From Helichrysum umbraculigerum (lineage: Eukaryota > Streptophyta > Magnoliopsida > Asterales > Asteraceae), in assembly GCA_949592205.1 (NCBI GenBank), contig CATIUR010000004.1:87470337-87534336 (forward strand): a stretch of DNA of 64,000 nucleotides, given 5' to 3'. Both the position numbers and the translations under genes were made by a program. This document shows positions 63,612-64,000 of this stretch, one piece after another. Every line of letters starts with the position of its first letter. Position 1 is the first letter of the stretch. Below the pieces are notes generated by a model that searched no databases, was not told the DNA's origin, and saw only the letters and a list, made by a program, of their open reading frames with translations.

Positions 63612-64000
63612 AATGATTTTTGAACGAGATGATGGTGATGATCGGATGATGGTGATGATGAATCCAAGATGATGATGAAGATGATGATGATTGATTGTAG
63701 TGATTTGTTGTTGTTGTTTGATTTGGAACCGAGAGAGAGCCGAGAGAGATTGAGAATGAAATGGAGAATGAAAATGAAAACAAAGGGTGCGTTCGGTTTG
63801 TTTATGCCCAGCTCCAATAATTGGAGTTGGGTGGCTCCAATGTGAAGTACAAAATACCCGTGTTTTTGTACCCGATCGAAAAGTAGTAAAATGTTTTAAT
63901 TCGATAAATTTCTATAATAGATATCGTACGTATTTTAATCGAAGTATTTTAATAAAAATACTTTTAATGAGATATAAAAATATGTCTTTGTTTTATCTTT

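Larger units (their letters stand above)
56099..64000 (+). mobile_element. Ty3/gypsy element D, 5' part, interrupted by F and G
   Basis: It has a 5' LTR (56099-58528), primer-binding site, leader and gag. Gag is cut first by solo LTR F (59275-61566) and again at 61826 by LTR G, which runs off the window. Pol is not seen. Element D therefore cannot be active. Its LTR is related to solo LTR E. Confidence 0.85.
61827..64000 (-). repeat. LTR G (same family as Z), cut by the window end
   Basis: It begins TGTCGCACCCCC (sense end) and aligns along its length with LTR Z: CTAATCAATACACAAAGCAC, GAACGACCACTACATGCGTCG, GACTGAACCTGCAGGGCGTC and the palindrome region. It has inserted into gag of D. Whether it is a solo LTR or the 3' LTR of a full element cannot be told. 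The terminal bases differ from Z (GTCGC against GTAAC), but the stem-loop still pairs. Confidence 0.88.

Overview
The window is plant nuclear DNA from a transposon-rich eudicot. My recollection of these repeat families points to the daisy family (Asteraceae), but I could not search a database. It holds two ordinary, apparently intact single-exon genes, both on the minus strand: an F-box protein (7284-8405) and a family 92 glycosyltransferase with a type II membrane topology (10220-11968). A broken F-box paralogue lies beside the first. Almost everything else is mobile DNA.

Layout. 1-3381 is the 5' end of a minus-strand Ty3/gypsy element (called Z here: leader with a decayed ORF1, primer-binding site and whole 5' LTR). 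3382-8405 is an F-box locus with duplicated debris. At 8898 there is a 184-bp hAT MITE, then the glycosyltransferase, then AT-rich intergenic DNA. 14145-15750 is a non-autonomous CACTA element and 16046-16339 a probable short Helitron. 17745-21140 is a solo LTR (E) carrying a second 184-bp hAT MITE. About 21570-22260 is a foldback element with a palindromic core.

23104-56033 is a deep nest. A probable Helitron contains a small hAT element (8-bp duplication CACACATA). That holds a gag-only, minus-strand Ty3/gypsy element B (duplication CAGTT). B in turn holds two autonomous-looking elements: A (23851-37126, duplication TTGTA) and C (41983-52385, duplication AGAAC). 56099 to the window end is a further Ty3/gypsy element D, whose gag is interrupted by a solo LTR (F) and by an LTR (G) of the same family as Z.

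A and C each encode one uninterrupted Gag-Pol (1523 and 1471 residues) in the order gag, protease, reverse transcriptase, RNase H, integrase, chromodomain-like end. This order and the long LTRs fit Tekay/Del-type chromoviruses. Each also has a separate ORF upstream of gag with no recognised homology.

Comparing the elements by eye shows shared non-coding architecture. (i) A stem-loop at the 3' end of the LTR, just before the primer-binding site, keeps its pairing in five LTR families through compensatory and sense-strand G-U changes, around a GCTTCYGC loop motif. (ii) A consensus-like 5' splice site lies in every Ty3/gypsy-type LTR at the end of a pyrimidine- or CATCATC-rich leader, and pyrimidine-AG acceptors lie immediately before the ORF1 and gag start codons. 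Together these suggest retrovirus-like alternative splicing. (iii) A hairpin before the polypurine tract covaries between families and overlaps the gag-pol stop codon. (iv) A conserved block lies upstream of gag in three families. (v) CpG-rich palindrome arrays lie in the LTRs inside the predicted intron. These are the most interesting signals in the window. All were found by reading and are untested.
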